This document shows positions 33,667 through 44,250 of a DNA stretch of 64,000 nt, one piece after another (the first letter of the stretch is position 1; each line of letters opens with the position of its first letter). The translations under genes and the position numbers were made by a program. Below the pieces are notes generated by a model. The model had not been told where the DNA came from, made no database searches, and worked only from the letters and a program-made list of their open reading frames with translations. Source of the DNA: Isoetes taiwanensis (lineage: Eukaryota; Streptophyta; Lycopodiopsida; Isoetales; Isoetaceae); assembly GCA_021234155.1 (NCBI GenBank), contig JAJEKV010000136.1, positions 1,364,001 to 1,428,000 on the forward strand, written 5' to 3'.

Positions 33667-34734
33667 AAACGTGTGCCCGGCGATGCCAGGCATTAGTCGT
33701 GGACGTTTGGAATGAGTAGACGTAACAGGGTTTGTAGATGGAACTAAAAGCACTAAATGTATTCATGCCTATAGATGTAAAGGAGTGTAGGCATTAGCTA
33801 GAGATAGGTAGAAACAATAGACAACATGGGGTGAAATAGAATGCGTAGACATAATGGAGTCCATCCAATTTAGGGTATTGCTTTAGAATTTTGAAGAAGA
33901 TTGTAAATCTAATGACTTAAATTAAAAAAATATCTTATGGCGTAAGCCAAACTACCAAAGACGCCAAGACTTTTGACCGGTGTGCTCGTGGTTGCGCCAT
34001 GTGGCTCCTACCAACCATGGACGATCAAAATTTCCCTTCCCATGCCATTACATGGGAGAAGGTTCCCCTGTGAGGCTCTTCGCGCAGATGCAAAACCCTG
34101 GCTCATCCTAGGGGGCTCGCCAACTACTTACCCCGAAAGTAAGGGCCTCCCTAACATAAAACCAAATTCCACTAAGAAAAATAGAATTTGACAAATCCAC
34201 CATTGAAATTGTCTCCATCTCTAAAAGATACTTAATATGTAGTGATGATGTTATGCTATCTAAAGACATGTCACAAACCCTAACCTAGATTTGTGTGTGA
34301 TGTCATAGTCAATAGCATTGCATGCTCCATTAGTGGTACATCATTTCAGTTCTTGAGGGTTAATGATGTGATAAATCCTTGAACCAATTCTATACTCTAG
34401 ACCCTAGAACTCAGAAGCATATGCCCTAACATGTGACTTTTCACACCTTTGACAGATTTATTTAATGTGATCCTAAGCGAAAAAATTTACTTTATTAGAA
34501 AAACCAAGTTGATACGACCCTTTACATGAATAGAAAACAAAAGTACGAAAAGTTGCCACTTAGGCCAACGTGTTTCAAAATAAAATTTATATGGATGATT
34601 GTCTTCAAAGGGGTGGGGATATGGGCCAAGGACTTTTCGAGGAGAAAAGCAAGTATTACCAGGTTGAGCAAATGTTTGCATACCAAATCCAACACAATAT
34701 TGTAAAACTTAAAAACAAAAGTAATAAACCCTTA
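33667..34734. other. Conserved non-coding segment after gene B
   Basis: It is highly similar to 59,064-60,173. Visible: repeated GTAGAC/TAGATG words at 33,700-33,860 and a short GC-richer block at 33,960-34,150 where the copies differ at CAG/CTG sites. Small ORFs (34,487-34,681 minus; 34,570-34,761 plus) are identical in both copies but show no motif. Confidence 0.5.
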
Positions 34735-35629
34735 TTAATAATTAAGGAAACCCATGATTAAAAGCTCACTATTGCAAATATATTGTGTGTATAGACACGA
34801 ACACCTCTCTAAGTTGGTAAAAGCTTGATGCAATAACATGTTTAAAATGGCTTTATGTTGAAGAGTAGCTGAAGAATAGTCTTCATCATCACTGCCTTCA
34901 ACGCCAAATTCTCCAATTATATGTTGAATCTCTCTAGAGATACCCTCTCTGTCATCTGTGATGTTAGGACTCTCCAGATTGACCATGATGAATGTTTGAT
35001 TATTCTCCTGATCTGCAATATCCAATCCAACAGGAAATCCATTAAACACTCATGCAAGGACAGTCATAAACCATCGTCAGAACAACATAATAAGAAGTAA
35101 AAAAATAATAAAAAATAGAAGCAGTAAAATTACTTAAATACTTGCAAGTGCAACACCGTCTGTTTACCCTACGGATAAACTAAGCTCAAAAAGAGGTTTA
35201 TTCAAAGTCACTTTAACAGTCACCCAAACCAATTTGCTTATGGTTGTTCAACTGGCAGATGCAAGGAATCAACAGTGTCTGAGCTAGCTTTCTCGACCTT
35301 TTGATTTTCATAAATAGCTACCTCCAGTCGTCGTGGTGTCACTCACTCTTGATTGCAAGTTTGCATGCTCTAACAAATTGCCAAACATATTCTTTGCCTA
35401 ATAGCAATGCCTTAACCTGATATCATGGATAACACAATTTGAGTGGTTACAATCTTTACATTTCTGAAAATAACATTTTGACATACAGAAAATAGATCTA
35501 CCATTATGGCAGCATCGACTGCTGGAACTTGATGCAGAAGGTCACAAAGTGCTCTACGAAGTATAACCTAGAAACCATTGGCTTCATGAATGATGTGTTG
35601 CCCGTCTTCCTCATTAATTACAATGTTAG
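34735..35629 (-). CDS. Minus-strand exon(s) of unknown gene F, copy 1
   Basis: At 34,735-~35,018 an exon-like frame follows ATATTGCAG. It encodes ENNQTFIMVNLESPN, DDREGISREIQHIIGEFGVE, GSDDEDYSSATLQHKAILNM and LHQAFTNLERCSCLYTQY. Near 35,490-35,629 a second stretch on the same strand has coding character (VILRRALCDLLHQVPAVDAA; INEEDGQHIIHEANG) but contains a stop, so its limits are unclear. Both are near-identical at 60,174-61,020. The second is cut by the 2.26-kb insertion at 35,630. No family recognised; it may be a captured host gene or an element gene. Confidence 0.4.
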
Positions 35630-37893
35630 ACTAGTAATGGTGCCCAGCGTTGCTGGGCATAAGTTGAGAGCCTGTAAATGCTTTGGGATGCAGTGAGAAA
35701 AGCCCTATCCTTTCCCTTTCCCCTTTGCTCTATCCCGCATTTCTTTTTTTTTCTTATTTTCTCTACTTTTTTTTTTCTTTTCTTTTTTTTTTCTCGTCTT
35801 TCTCACATGTTTCCTTGTTTTCTCATCCCTTTCCTTCCCCCTTCCCTGTTCCCGATAACCTTTTTCCCTTCCCTTTTGCTCCTTTCTCCACCTTTTCCCT
35901 CTTCTCTTTTTTCTTTGCCCTTTTCCCTTCCCCTTTCTCTTTTTTTATGCCTTCTCTTTTCCCCATCCTTTTTCCATGTCTTCCCTTTTTCTCAACCTTT
36001 TACTCTTTCGCCCTTTTCCATGTCTATTTTCCCTTCTCTTTTCCTCCTTTTCCCACTCTTTTCCTCCTTTTTTTGTGTGCCATTTTCCCTTCCATTTTTC
36101 TTTTCTCCCTCTCGTTTTCCATGCCCTTTTTACCTTCCCTTTTTCCATCTCCTCACCTTTCCCTTTTCCATGTTCCCTTTTTCTCTTCCCCTTTTCCATT
36201 TTCCTCATTTCCTTTTTCCCGTGCCTCTCTCTCTTTCCCCCCTTTTCCATTCTTTTTTCTTTTCTATTTCCCTTTTCCCATGCCCTTTTTCCCACCCTTT
36301 TCTTCTTTCTATTTTTCCCGTGCTTCCTTTTCCCACCCTTTCCCTCTTCCCGTGCAATCTTCCCTTCTTTCAACCCTTCCTTTTTCTTTTCTCTTTTCCT
36401 TTCCTCATGTCCTTTTTCCTTTTCCCTCCCCTCCATCACTCCCCTGCTTCCCTTTCCCTTTCCCTTTTTTCCTGTTTCCTTTTCTTGATGGATTTTTTTC
36501 TTTCCGTTTTCTTCCTTTGCCGATCCTTTTCCTGTGCACTTTTTCCCTACCTTTCCTTTTCCTTTTCCCATTTTTCCATGTCTTTTGCACATTTGTTTTA
36601 TTCTCTTATTTCCTATACCCATTTTCCTCTTTTCCCCACCCTTTCTCTCTTGCCCCTTTTCTTTTCCCTTTTTTCCCTTTCTTCACCATTTTTCTCTTCC
36701 CTTTTCTCTCATGCCCTTCCCCCCTTCCCTTTTCTCGTTTCCCTCTTTTTTTTTCCTTGTGACCTTTACCTAGGTTCCCTTTCCCCTTTTTCCCTTTCCT
36801 TTTTCTTTCTTCTCACTTTCCCTTTTTCTATGCCCCTTTTCTTTCCCCTCTCCTCATCCTTTTTCTTGTTCCCCCTTGTCCCTTCCCTTTTCCTCATTTT
36901 TCCAACCTTTCACTCTTCCCTTTTTCTTGATGCGTTTTTTCCCTTCCCTTTCCCTCTCTTTTTTTTTCCCTTTTCCTATGCCATTTATCCCTTCCTTTTT
37001 CCTCTTTCCTCAACGCTTCTCTTTTTCCCCCTTTTCCCATGCTCCTTCCTTTTCCCATGCTTTTTTTCTCCTCCCCTTTTCCATGCTTTTTTTCTCCTTC
37101 ATTTTCTCCTTTTTTCAACCTTTTCCTCTTTCCTTTTTTTTTTCATGCCCTTTCCATTTACCTTTTCCACTTTATCTCTTCCTCCTTCCCTCGTGCCCTT
37201 TTCCCAGCTTCCCTTTCCCTTTTTTGTTTTCCATGCCTTTTTCTCTTCTTTTATCCCCACCCTTTTCCCTTTTCCCCATGCCTTTTTGCCCTTCACATTC
37301 TCTCTTTCCACTTCCCTTTTCCTTTTCCCCCTATCGAAGCATGACCAATCATAGTGTTGGTAAGTCGTGCAATAAATCTAGGCCTTCAGATGCATCCAGA
37401 TGATCTCGGCCATTCAAATTAGGGCTCGATGCACTACGCACTTACGGTATAACATTATCTTATATTATAATGTTATTGTGTAAGTGTTGGACCCAACCCT
37501 AATTTGGACGGTCCAGATTTGACGAAACGGATGGTGAGGATGATGCCATGTCACAAAGTTTTAGGGTTGAGAGGAAGGAAAAACGCACGGCCAGGCTCTA
37601 GAACAAAAGCTGCTCCTTAACTCATCATATACCCACCAAAGCAAAACACGGGATCTATAATGCGTAATGATGTACTACTTCTTCAATGTGTAATTTTCAA
37701 GGTGTCAACAATAAAAATTCAACTGCAGAGTTAATATTGCACTCTCTTCCCATTGTTCATATAACTCTACAAGGTTCCCAACTAATCCCTAGCAACGTTT
37801 TGCACTGTTATTATTTCTAGATATTTTGTTATAATAAAAGGTCTTTAAGGTATTTTCAACTTATGCCCAGCAACGCTGGGCACCATTACTAGT
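35630..37893. mobile_element. 2.26-kb insertion with 38-bp TIRs inside the 19-kb element
   Basis: It is absent from the second copy: the empty site is 61,012-61,021, between ATGTTAG and ATGCAC. The ends are perfect 38-bp inverted repeats (35,630-35,667 and 37,856-37,893; outer bases ACTAGTAATGGTGCCC), each containing the hairpin GCCCAGC-GTT-GCTGGGC. Flanks AATGTTAG and AATATAAG are an imperfect 8-bp direct repeat (2 mismatches). An 8-bp TSD would suggest a hAT-like element, but the TIR does not start CA. No transposase is present; the interior is mostly polypyrimidine. The right part also holds two inverted AT-rich ends meeting at ~37,465 (TAACATTATCTTATATTATAATGTTA), related to 17,855-17,952. 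Confidence 0.85.
35700..37335 (+). repeat. 1.6-kb polypyrimidine (C/T) tract
   Basis: Almost entirely C and T on the plus strand (CCCTTTTCC, TTTTCCCTTCC), broken at intervals by short words such as CATGCC and TCATG. It leaves a 558-codon open frame of Phe/Ser/Pro/Leu and, on the other strand, Lys/Glu/Gly frames. These are composition artefacts, not genes. Confidence 0.92.
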
Positions 37894-37901
37894 AATATAA
37901 G

Positions 37902-38601
37902 ATGCACATTTTCAACCTGTCAACTATTGCCTCAGAAAGCCATCTATAGTGCAATTACATGCATCTTATCATCACCGAAGCCTGACACCTATAAAACATA
38001 TGTTTTCTAGTCTAATAGCAGCAAGCTCATTCTTGTCACCGTCAAACCATTCCACTGTGTTCACTGGTTTTATAAGAAGATGGCAGCCTCGAAATGCAAA
38101 GCTGTGGTGCCCTTGGAGCAAAGATGTCAGCTATTTCCTGTCTAGCCTGAAGTAGAGGACCCAGCAAACAGAGGACCCAGCTGGCGAGTAACAGAGCTAA
38201 GCTTTTCGCCCAAATCCATAACCTGTCCATCCACCTCTCTGTGCATCGCATCGGTGAAAAGACTAACTGCCTAATCTATAGAAGGACAATCACTCTTCTC
38301 TGCAATAAACTGAAAAGTTCAGAAGTTCTATATTACGTGGTTTATAGAGATATGGTAGCCTGAACACACGTGGTTTATATTTACTCCATGGATAGCACCT
38401 AAAAAAGCAATGAAAAACTTCACTAAAATTATTTCTAGCATAGAAATTCGTCTCTGTTATCACAGAAGGAACGTTTCTTACCTCGAGTTTCTGTTGACTG
38501 ATCAGACTCACATATGGGGACTCTGCAAAAGGATCAGATTTATGTGAGCCGAATAAACATGTAAAATCCGAAATAGGATAGCAATCCCAACACCTAGACA
38601 A
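37902..38601 (-). CDS. Further minus-strand exon-like segments of gene F, copy 1
   Basis: The segment resumes right after the insertion and matches 61,021-61,721. The frame at 38,290-38,601 contains ISDFTCLFGSHKSDPFAESP and YVSLISQQKLEV, a plausible exon followed by a donor-like AGGTAAGAAAC. The rest of that frame is likely intron. Differences between the copies are mostly at CTG/CAG (for example near 38,222, 38,300 and 38,450). Product unknown. Confidence 0.35.
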
Positions 38602-40550
38602 ATATGCTGCAAGAACAATACTATAACAATTGCATCAATAATGATGTTCCAAACTACACACATCATCTAAAACTGTTTACAGAATAGTATATAAGAACAA
38701 TTCAAAAGTTGAAGGCAGATACAGGACATCATAATGACCTCCAAAGCTTTCTTTGATACATTTTAGAAGCACATTTAGGTGCAATAAGCATAGAAAAAAA
38801 TAGAGAATAGGACAAAATGTCTCCAAAATTTTAAATCAAGTATCTGTGAATAGAGCAACACCAGATACGTACCTACATAGCACGTTCTTGTTGGTTCCAA
38901 CATTTATCGTTCTAACATCCGGCATTGGAGATCTCTTCTAGTAAGTTTTGGTTCCATTTCCAAATGTTTGACCGGTATCTGATCATTTCAAACATAATTG
39001 CACCTGTCCATTAATACTTGTAGATGGATGCTCTAAATTCTGACCATTTCAAACATAATTGCACCTGCCCATTTATACATGTAGGTGGATGCTCTAAATT
39101 CCAGCCCAAAATAATTCAAACATGACCAATTAACAAAATCAACATAAGAAACAAAGAGCAAGCCATCAGAGCATTTCATAATTATAGTGAGAGACATCAG
39201 GGTATTCTAAAAGGCACCTACTATGTGCTATAATAAATTTGCAGAACTGTGCTACCATGTTGAAGTGAGATCATAAATATGGTGACAGTAGTAAGGCATT
39301 CTAAAAGGCACCTTCATACTTGAATTTGAGTTAACTTAGGCACACGTTATTGGAAAACAACTCTATAATCGTTAACTAACTCGCAAAGAATCCACAAATT
39401 GTTTAGATAACTCACAAAGTATTCACAAATTGTTCAAGAAATATTCACAAAGAAACTCAAAAACTAACTGTGCAGAAAGTATTCACAAAGAAACTCAAAA
39501 ACTAACTGTGGTAGAAAGGATTCACAAAGCTCCTATGAAGATTTAGAGCATTTAACAAAAAGATTCAGAGTCGTAGAGGTTTTCAAGAACTCACCTTTGG
39601 ATTCGTTGCTGAAGAAGTATGGCTGGGAACGTGCTGAAGAAGTTGTTAAAGAGTCATCTGGGAACTCATCTAGTGGAAAACCCATGAAATCTATTTTCCA
39701 TAGAAAAATCCTTGGATGCTTCAGTTTTCAGGAACCCAAGAACATGATGTTGGCGCCTCAAACAACCGCAAAAGAGCAGCAAAAGGACAGAAGAAAAAAC
39801 CATTGAACCATTTCAACCCTAAGCATTCCAAAAAACCATTCCGACTCTAAAACCTTTCGTGGATTCATGAATTTACCTTTCACAACGGCTCCAATCTCAG
39901 CGTTGCCCTCAAATCTCGGCTTCAAACTCTGCCCTAATACCCAAGCTCTGCCTTGATACTTGATAACTGTGTTAAAATCTTTGTATTCGGTTATGCAATG
40001 CCTGTGCAGATAAATATATTGCCCACAACCTCGAACCTCGAATGCACACAGCAGCTTCAGCTCCAAATCCACACAACAACTTGATACCCCTCTTATTTTC
40101 TAGAGGCATTGAGAGCGAACCAAATATTGTTTGCTTTTGTTTGCTTTATGATCATGTGAATCCAAAAGGATGCAAGGTTTTACCATTAGATTGTGCTTGC
40201 CGCATGTCATCTCCATCTGTATATACATTTTGCACAACCCAACTCTTAGCACCCAGTTATAGCCAGAGCTTCAACATTTACCTCTGTTTCACTCTTCAGA
40301 TCCAACTTGCACCCCAAAGTACTTTGCTAAAGAAACTGGAAGCTTCTCATCCCTGCAGCATCGCCAATCGCCAAAAACCCATGCCGCATCGCCATAGCCA
40401 TGCCACAAATACCTCGAACCTCTATTACGAAAATGCAAAACTCCTCTACCGCGTGAATTCGAAATTGGCATTGAATGCGGGCAACAGGCGTCCCGCAGGG
40501 GGAGCAAGGGGACGCCGCATGCGGCGTAACATGCGGCGTTCCTGGCACAG
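38602..40550. other. Conserved segment of unclear coding content, copy 1
   Basis: It is near-identical to 61,722-63,670. It contains a two-copy ~60-bp repeat (GACCATTTCAAACATAATTGCACCTG at ~38,980 and ~39,045) and short repeats AATTCACAAAGAAACTCAAAAACTAACTGTG at ~39,450-39,520. ORFs at 39,597-39,806 (+), 39,758-40,072 (-) and 40,289-40,567 (-) may be exons of gene F but carry no known domain. A GC-rich palindromic knot GCCGCATGCGGC lies at ~40,513-40,525, followed by a second ATGCGGCG half, in the likely divergent promoter between gene F and gene C. Confidence 0.4.
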
Positions 40551-42606
40551 AACCCAACCACATCCAAAAATAAAAAAGGAGATGTGTTTTGGTCAAAAGA
40601 TTTTGTGAAGCAGCAAAAGGCGAAGAATGTGGCAACTCTAAAGGGGATTCACACGAAAGTGGCGTCTGACCTAAAAAGAAAAGTTGCTTTGGTGAAACAG
40701 ATGCCAGAAGATGAGTCTCCTTTTTTCTATAAGGTGTCCACTGGTTATAAGTGTGCCATACCAGACGTGGGTGATGGACCAACCGACATCACTCTATTTG
40801 TTCTTGATAGCCGTGGCACGAGATGGACACAAGATGATTACAGCACCTTCTTCAACACATGCAGTGGTTTTATGACTGAGATGCATTATACTATCGTGAC
40901 AATTTGCCACTCCGACATGTCCTACGCCTATGCACTAGCTGCTGCAAATGATCTCGAATGCATTAAAGTGATGAGGCAAGCAGTAATGATAGATGAAAAC
41001 AAAGATAGTGAGTTTAGTACCGAAAGTAAGATCTCACATGTGCTAGTCCTTATGATAGCCATTATGGATGATAAAGAATATGAAAGACTCAAGGGGAAAC
41101 TAGAAGGTGAGAAGATTGCTTGGCAGTGCTATTGGCTAGATGAACCCCTAGTGAAAGGGACTGCTGATGAGGATATGGACCTTATAGAGGACGAAGAGGA
41201 AGAGGAAGAAGAAAACTGGGTCGACCCCGTCCTTAATTCACCAATCAAGTATGAGCTACTGACGGCGCATAAGGGGAGGCTGAATAAGTACGGGTTTTCT
41301 TTGGTCCTTTCGAGTTTTCTGATTGAAGCCTTCTGCCCTTTAGAGTCAACGTGTTAGGAGTTTCATGTTGGAGGCTATGTCGGGCGGGAAGCTCTGAAGC
41401 TAGCTAGGAAATGCCAAAGTGTGGTCTCTGATGGTCAAGCCAAGGACTTCCTTGATATTTTTTTCGAGAAAGTGCTAGAGGTGGCACCTAGGGGTCCGAT
41501 AGGTAGTGCAAAAAATAAAGCTTCCACCTCTAAGTCCGAATTACCTCCAGATCTGGCTGCAGAGCGGGAACAAATGAGAAACCAGATGGAGCACATAAAG
41601 ATGAATCTCGACAACTAGCCGGTTAACTATGCGGCCGAGACCGTGCCTATACTTCCAATCACATTTGAAATTCCGACTGAAGGGGATGTAGAGAACGCAA
41701 ACCAAGAAGACAAAATCCAAGATGATACAGTGGATTCGGAAAGCTCTAGTCAGGTTAGCATAAAGAGTAATGAAGTATCAACCATAGTTCAAACACTAAG
41801 TGATGTGGTTGACACTTCTGGCAGACCGAAGACAACCGAGAGTAAGCTCATCATTGCGGAGGTTGAACAGGAACCAGAAAGGTATGTTCTTCAAACACAA
41901 ATGAAAATCGCGCCAGGCGCGATTTCAATTTTCTTTTTCCTTGTCTCACAAGTGTGTGCTTTCTTATTACAGACCTAAACCGGTTTCCTCCAAAATTCTG
42001 GTGTTCGATTTGAATGGAGTGCTCTGCAAAACGTTAACTAAAGCACAATTCGACCTATCATGGTATGCACAGAAACCATTTGAGACACATACGAAATGGG
42101 TATATCCGCGGCCATATCTGAAGGAGATGTTAGACCAAGCTTTCACTTTATTTCGTTGTGCAATTTGGTCGTCGATGGAGAATAGAAATATACAGGAAGT
42201 TTTGAGAGTAGTTCCTGAATTACATAGAGATTGGGCATCTGTTTGGGATCAGAGCAAATGTAAGTCATTTAAAAACCCGAAGGATCCGTCAGGTAAAAAT
42301 ATATTTGTGAAGTGCTTGAGCGACATGATGGATGACTTGGGCGTTCAGGAGAAGGAAGACATCATTATAGTTGATGATGACGCTTTGAAGTGTTGCTTCA
42401 ATCAGTCACAGTCACTAAATCCACCATCCTATCATCCTGATATGGTTACCACAGATGATTTTCTGCTAAGCTTCGATGGTGTCATGCAAGAAATAGCTTC
42501 AGAAAAAACGGTCGAAGATATACAAACACTATACCCGCAACTTGATCGGACAGGGGAAATTGACAGGGACCTTGAGAAAATCGTTCTAGAAAGGGAACTC
42601 TTTTGA
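40551..42606 (+). CDS. Gene C: methyltransferase-like region joined to FCP1/SCP-like phosphatase domain
   Basis: Coding begins by 40,551 (possible acceptor GGCACAG; the first exon is unresolved) and runs to TGA 42,604-42,606, with a 91-bp intron at 41,882-41,972 (GTATGT...TTACAG) that joins EQEPE to RPKPV in frame. The first part has DITLFVLDSRGTRWT, YTIVTICHSDMSYAYALAAA, an acidic run, NSPIKYELLTAHKGRLNKYG, then VGGYVGREALKLARK. This pattern recalls amino-methyltransferase folds, but no DPPY box is present. The C-terminal ~210 residues are FCP1-like HAD: KILVFDLNGVLC (nucleophile Asp kept, second Asp is Asn), YPRPYLKEML, CAIWSSMENRN, DIIIVDDDALKC. Such domains dephosphorylate proteins, classically the RNA polymerase II CTD. 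Two in-frame TAGs (41,355; 41,617) sit where CAG would be expected. Confidence 0.6.
41882..41972 (+). other. 91-bp intron carrying the palindromic motif
   Basis: GTATGTTC at the donor and CTTATTACAG at the acceptor. The motif ATCGCGCCAGGCGCGAT occupies ~41,908-41,924. Splicing restores the frame between the linker and the FCP1-like domain. Confidence 0.75.
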
Positions 42607-42867
42607 TATATATGTATACCGGAAATGCACTTTCCATAAAAGTTTTGAATATGAAATATACTTTACACCAAACACATTCGAATATATTGTGTTCTTATAT
42701 CAGCATTATTGGTTCTGTGTACGTATTGTTTTTTTATATTATGTGTATGGTTTGCTATACTTGCAATAATTTGTATGTATATACCGTCAATAATTTAGGT
42801 GTGTATAAATAGGTATGCATCAAATTGGCAAACCATCGGCTTCGGTCTCCGCCTTCTGCTTGTTATT

Positions 42868-43098
42868 ATGGCACATTCTATTACCTGCAAGATGAACCAT
42901 GCGGACCTCTGCAGGTGTCGCGAGCTAGAAATAGAACTTCAGGACTGGCTTGATGTCGTTGCTATGAATCCCGTCCGCTTCTATCCTGATCCCTTTGATG
43001 TTGTAATCCATCTTATATGGAATCTAGAGCATGGTTTGTTCATGATCGACCGGATCTCAGCACCGCCTGCATCGCCTGTCGACGATGAATCGGATTAG
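42868..43098 (+). CDS. Small unknown ORF (gene E) near the right end
   Basis: A 76-codon frame from ATG 42,868 with MNHADLCRCRELEIELQDWL, NPVRFYPDPFDVVIHLIWNL and a Pro/Asp-rich tail. It is followed at ~43,147 by another palindromic motif (CGCGCCACGCGCG). No known domain. Size and helical character are similar to gene A; relation unproven. Confidence 0.4.
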   Translation: MAHSITCKMNHADLCRCRELEIELQDWLDVVAMNPVRFYPDPFDVVIHLIWNLEHGLFMIDRISAPPASPVDDESD

Positions 43099-43369
43099 TT
43101 TTTTAGGTTTACGTTCCATTATAATGCGTTATTCATGCCAAGAAAATCGCGCCACGCGCGATTTAAACCACGAAAATCTCTATTTTGTAGCAACTTGCTT
43201 GCTGTTATTTATTCGTAAAGCACTACAATTTCAATGTTTAGATTTCGTTGTCGTCCGTGATCATGACGGTACGAATTAATAAGCAATTTCCTACTTTTTA
43301 TATTGCCAACATTCTGTCATAATATGGGTCATTTGCATCGAATATTTGAATGCCTTTGCATTTTGGAAT

Positions 43370-43401
43370 AGACATAATCCCAATTTAATTGAATGATGGT
43401 T
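43370..43401 (-). repeat. Right 32-bp terminal inverted repeat of the 19-kb element
   Basis: Exact reverse complement of 24,424-24,455, followed by the second ACTC copy (43,402-43,405). Confidence 0.92.
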
Positions 43402-43966
43402 ACTCCTGAATGGTGAGAATGACTCTCCTGGTTCACGCCTTCTTAGACAAGCTCTTGGTCACTGTATCCCTCTAGGCAAGAAGGCTGTCAAACCAGTCCT
43501 ACCTTGGGCTTTACTTCAGACTCTGCAGCCTTTTCCAAGTGCTTCTCCATTTTTGCGTGGCTTGTTGGCAGCATGGGAGGCAGTCAGACATCTTTTCTGG
43601 CCACGCCCCTCTATCCACGCCCTATTGGAGACTCCATGGTGGTGGGCACCACTGCCTCCAGACCCCTCAGCACCTCCATCGGCACCCTCAGTTCATCCCC
43701 TTACACAGAGACGATGGGTTCTTGCAGGTGTTGTCTCTATTCAAGCATGGTATGAGGAGGGTCGCCTACTGTCGTGGCCTGAATTTCAGGCAAAGTTCCT
43801 ACTCTCTCGTTGGGATGTATCTCTATGGGAGAAGGTCGCAGAAAATTTGCCTCTTATAGTGCAAGTTGGTGTTGCTGAAAGGGTGCCATGGGACTGTCAT
43901 AAAAATATTCACAAAGGCAAGCAATTTGTCAGATCAGTATATCGCCTTCTTTTAGCAGTTCTATAA
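43402..43966 (+). pseudogene. LINE segment 2
   Basis: Open frame in phase with the first segment once the 19-kb element is removed. It encodes LNGENDSPGSRLLRQALG, then a Pro-rich stretch, then WPEFQAKFLLSRWDVSLWEK and GKQFVRSVYRLLLAV. This is the region between the RT and the zinc-binding domain in plant LINEs. It stops at 43,966; LINE similarity resumes only at ~48,386. Confidence 0.8.
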
Positions 43967-44224
43967 ATTTCTTGCCTTCCTTTGCTTGCTGCAATAGCAG
44001 AACTTACAATTGCTCTTAATAGCTAATTTCCTGTTTCTAGGAGTAAAACGTATATATATTATGTAGCTTTTGCATTGGACTGTCTGCACTTTTACCAGGA
44101 TTTTCAACGTCTGTAAAAATATCCATTTTTATATCTAAAGGAATCTTACTTCAAACACGTGCAATTTGCTTGACATATTATGCTTTGACAAATATAATTG
44201 CACACAATATGCTTTGAAAAATAC
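43967..44224. other. Stretch between LINE segment 2 and the next element
   Basis: AT-rich, no gene seen. It contains AATTGCACACAATA at 44,196-44,209, repeated at 48,371-48,384 right after the other end, possibly a TSD of the second insertion. Confidence 0.4.
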
Positions 44225-44250
44225 AAAGTCGTATTTAATTAAAGTGGGAC

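Larger units (their letters stand above)
24424..43401. mobile_element. 19-kb DNA transposon with 32-bp TIRs, multi-gene cargo
   Basis: The ends are a perfect 32-bp inverted repeat (24,424-24,455 and 43,370-43,401; outer bases AACCATCATTC). They are flanked by the direct repeat ACTC (24,420-24,423 and 43,402-43,405). Without the element and one ACTC, the LINE reads FIWRL then LNGENDSPGS in one frame. This fixes both boundaries and shows a single insertion event. Length is 18,978 bp, of which 2,272 bp is a later insertion with its TSD. Contents left to right: DUF7869-like gene (-), small gene (+), DUF8039-like exon (-), large multi-exon gene (+), minus-strand exons, methyltransferase-like/FCP1-like gene (+), small ORF (+). 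Most of it recurs at 53,628-64,000. The superfamily is not recognised; the 4-bp TSD and TIR sequence do not match one I can name. Confidence 0.88.

Noticed and set aside
35678-37354. 558-codon open frame (and Lys/Glu-rich frames on the other strand)
   Set aside because: Produced by the polypyrimidine composition: no stop can arise easily. All residues are Phe/Ser/Pro/Leu; no gene.
40042-40608. 188-codon ORF upstream of gene C (and its antisense frame 40,327-40,782)
   Set aside because: It overlaps the gene C frame out of phase and shows no domain; likely a leader or shadow frame.
43852-43861. TCTTATAGTG as the right end of the CACTA-like element
   Set aside because: Only ~10 bp match, it lies within LINE coding sequence, and no subterminal repeats adjoin it.
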